A stretch of 64,000 nucleotides of DNA from Aquipseudomonas alcaligenes (GTDB lineage Bacteria; Pseudomonadota; Gammaproteobacteria; Pseudomonadales; Pseudomonadaceae). The first letter of the stretch is position 1, and each line of letters starts with the position of its first letter. The notes beneath the pieces are model-generated. The model saw only the letters and a list, made by a program, of their open reading frames with translations. It had not been told where the DNA came from and did not search any database. Positions 62,264-64,000 of this stretch are shown here, piece after piece. Made by a program: the position numbers and the translations under genes. Location: contig NZ_FTNW01000001.1 of NCBI RefSeq assembly GCF_900156545.1, positions 682,001-746,000 of the forward strand, written 5' to 3'.

Positions 62264-64000
62264 ATGGAACAGCAAGCGAAGAGCCTGGCCCGAATTCCGT
62301 TCGCCAAGGCGCGTCTGCCGTTGGCCATGGCCTGCGCACTGGGTGCATTCAGCATGGGACTGCAGGCTGAAGAAGCGATCCAGCTGGAAACCACCAATAT
62401 CAGTGGCGAACTGGACAGCCCGGTCGGCGAGGACCAGGGCTACGTGGCCAAGAACAGCCGCAGCGCCACCAAGATCAATACTCCGCTCAGTGAAACCCCG
62501 CGCTCGGTCTCGGTCGTCACCGAAGAGCAGATGAAGGACCGCAACGTCCAGACCATCAGCGAGGCGCTGCGCTACTCCGGTGGCGTGCAGGCCGGTTTCT
62601 ACGGCGAGGACAACAAACAGGACTGGTTCATCATCCGCGGCTTCAAGCAGGCCAACAACGGCCTGTTCATGGACGGCTCGCGCATTTATTCCAGTGCCTT
62701 CTATAGCTGGCAGATCGACCCCTACATGCTCGAACGCATCGAGGTGCTCAAGGGTGCGGCCTCGGTGCTGTACGGCCAGACGCCGCCCGGCGGTCTGATC
62801 AACCTGCAGAGCAAGCGCCCGACCGCCGACGCCCGTAACGAAGTGGGTATGCAGTTCGGTAGTTTCGGTCGCAAGCAAATCAATGCCGATGTCGGCGGCA
62901 AGCTGGATGAAGAAGGCAACCTGCTGTACCGCGTGGTGGCCCTGAGTCGTGACACTGGCACCCAGGTCGATGACGTGGATGCCGCGCGCATCCTGCTGGC
63001 CCCCTCGATGACCATCAACTTCAACGAGGACACCTCGCTGACGCTGCTGGCCAGCATGCAGAAGGATCGTTCCGATCCCCAGCTGCAGTTCCTGCCGTCC
63101 AGCGGCACCATCGAGCACAACCCGAACGGCAAGATCGACACCGACACCGCCGTGGGCGATCCGAGCTACGAGACCTTCGAGCGCGACCAGTACACCCTGG
63201 GCTACGAGCTGAACCATCGTCTGAACGACAACTGGGACTTCCAGCAGAACCTGCGCTACGGCCACATGGAGCTGGAACTGCGTCAGCTGTTCTACTACGG
63301 CAACCTCACCGATCGCGTGATCAACCGTGGTCTGACCTACAACGACGGCAAGGCCGACAACCTGTCGGTGGACAACCGCCTGCTCGGCAACTGGTTCGGC
63401 GACCGCTGGGAGAACACCCTGCTGCTGGGTGCCGACTACCAGCAGCTGAAGATCAACGACCGCAGCCCCAACGGCTACCCGAACTTCCCGGTCATTCCGC
63501 CGCTGGATATTTTCAATCCGAGCAACAACAGCCCGGTCTTTGGTTCGATTCCAGTCGGCAACGATGTGGCCATCGGCGACTTCGCCCTAGAAGACAAGGA
63601 CACCCGTGCCGACCAGATGGGCTACTACCTGCAGGAGCAGTTCAAGTACGACAACTGGGTGTTCCTGCTCGGCGGTCGCTACGACACCTCGCGCACCGAC
63701 TTCGACAACCGCACCACGGGCGTCAGCCACAACGTGCGTGACGAGGACTTCACCTGGAGCGGTGGCGTGGCCTATGTGTTCGACAATGGCCTGACGCCCT
63801 ACATCAGCTATTCCGAGTTCTTCCTGCCGGTTACCGACCTGAATGCCGTGACCAACGAGCCGTTCAAGCCCGAGGAAGGCAACCAGAAGGAAATCGGTAT
63901 CAAGTACCAGCCGCAGGGCCTGGACGCCATGTTCACGGCTGCGGTATTCGAGCTGACCCAGGAGAACGTCAAGAAGAACCTGTCCACGCCGACCGGCAGC
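62264..64000 (+). CDS. TonB-dependent siderophore receptor, hydroxamate (FhuA/FoxA-like) type, 3' truncated by window
   Basis: The open frame runs from ATG 62264 (GGGGAG upstream) to the window edge, 579 codons so far. A long signal peptide likely ends near Ala35. There is no STN signalling domain: the plug begins soon after, with Ala-Leu-Arg-Tyr-Ser-Gly-Gly-Val, Ile-Ile-Arg-Gly-Phe and Ile-Asp-Pro-Tyr-Met-Leu-Glu-Arg-Ile-Glu-Val, then Gly-Gly-Leu-Ile-Asn-Leu and barrel strands. The plug resembles ferrichrome/hydroxamate receptors, which fits a tris-hydroxamate product. It should import the ferric form of the peptide made by the adjacent synthetases. Confidence 0.93.
   Translation, partial: MEQQAKSLARIPFAKARLPLAMACALGAFSMGLQAEEAIQLETTNISGELDSPVGEDQGYVAKNSRSATKINTPLSETPRSVSVVTEEQMKDRNVQTISEALRYSGGVQAGFYGEDNKQDWFIIRGFKQANNGLFMDGSRIYSSAFYSWQIDPYMLERIEVLKGAASVLYGQTPPGGLINLQSKRPTADARNEVGMQFGSFGRKQINADVGGKLDEEGNLLYRVVALSRDTGTQVDDVDAARILLAPSMTINFNEDTSLTLLASMQKDRSDPQLQFLPSSGTIEHNPNGKIDTDTAVGDPSYETFERDQYTLGYELNHRLNDNWDFQQNLRYGHMELELRQLFYYGNLTDRVINRGLTYNDGKADNLSVDNRLLGNWFGDRWENTLLLGADYQQLKINDRSPNGYPNFPVIPPLDIFNPSNNSPVFGSIPVGNDVAIGDFALEDKDTRADQMGYYLQEQFKYDNWVFLLGGRYDTSRTDFDNRTTGVSHNVRDEDFTWSGGVAYVFDNGLTPYISYSEFFLPVTDLNAVTNEPFKPEEGNQKEIGIKYQPQGLDAMFTAAVFELTQENVKKNLSTPTGS

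Noticed and set aside
42400-64000. Pyoverdine locus
   Set aside because: There is no PvdL-type acyl-ligase/chromophore module and only four modules; the receptor lacks the signalling domain of FpvA. PvdE- and PvdS-like genes alone do not make it a pyoverdine cluster.

Overview
The window is a gamma-proteobacterial chromosome segment that is clearly Pseudomonas sensu lato. It carries oprI, the cmaX-crfX-cmpX-sigX-oprF cluster, thrH, and a complete mexS/mexT/mexEF-oprN locus, all with near-identical protein counterparts in P. aeruginosa as I remember them. GC-rich coding, no chromophore-type pyoverdine synthetase in view and the overall gene mix suggest a mendocina/oleovorans-type lineage rather than P. 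aeruginosa itself (inference). About 40 genes are packed tightly, separated by strong GC-rich hairpin terminators.

Layout. 1-9.9 kb: oprI (-), an unknown membrane-anchored protein and a small GNAT (+), a DAHP synthase (-), a PilZ protein (-) divergent from a thioredoxin-fold/panE/usp set (+), cysB (+), cysH (-), thrH (+), pabB (-). 10-13.1 kb: a three-gene operon (-) of a retropepsin-like protease, a 7TM protein with inactive transglutaminase domain and an ATP-grasp ligase. 13.3-20.2 kb: methylcitrate cycle operon GntR-prpB-prpC-acnD-prpF (+) with paired operator palindromes. 20.2-23.6 kb: divergent ppsR/ppsA. 23.6-29.4 kb: lipase-like hydrolase, small Rieske protein, rraA, cmaX, crfX, cmpX, sigX, oprF. 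29.5-34.2 kb: galU, VOC protein, gor, TRIC-type channel, and two half-length PqiA proteins. 34.3-42.4 kb: oprN-mexF-mexE-mexT (-) and mexS (+), an RND efflux pump with its regulators.

42.4 kb to the right edge is a siderophore locus: a Fur-boxed ECF sigma factor, a PvdE-type cyclic-peptide ABC exporter, an MbtH protein, a type II thioesterase, two non-ribosomal peptide synthetases (3639 and 1793 residues) and a TonB-dependent hydroxamate-type receptor cut by the window end. Domain order is C-A-T-E-C-A-T-C-A-T then C-A-T-E-TE. Three adenylation domains share one identical specificity code for a probable basic residue (N-hydroxyornithine type) and the third reads as serine. The predicted backbone (D-Orn*)-(Orn*)-Ser-(D-Orn*) matches the head group of the acylated marine siderophores called amphibactins, so the locus probably makes an amphibactin-like tris-hydroxamate in a pseudomonad.

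Regulation looks like a cascade: a Fur box sits inside the sigma-gene promoter, and the mbtH and receptor promoters share an (A/T)AAAT-N16-CGTCT element of the iron-starvation ECF class. The second adenylation domain carries an in-frame insertion that coincides with a 148-bp imperfect palindrome, the most unusual structure in the window.
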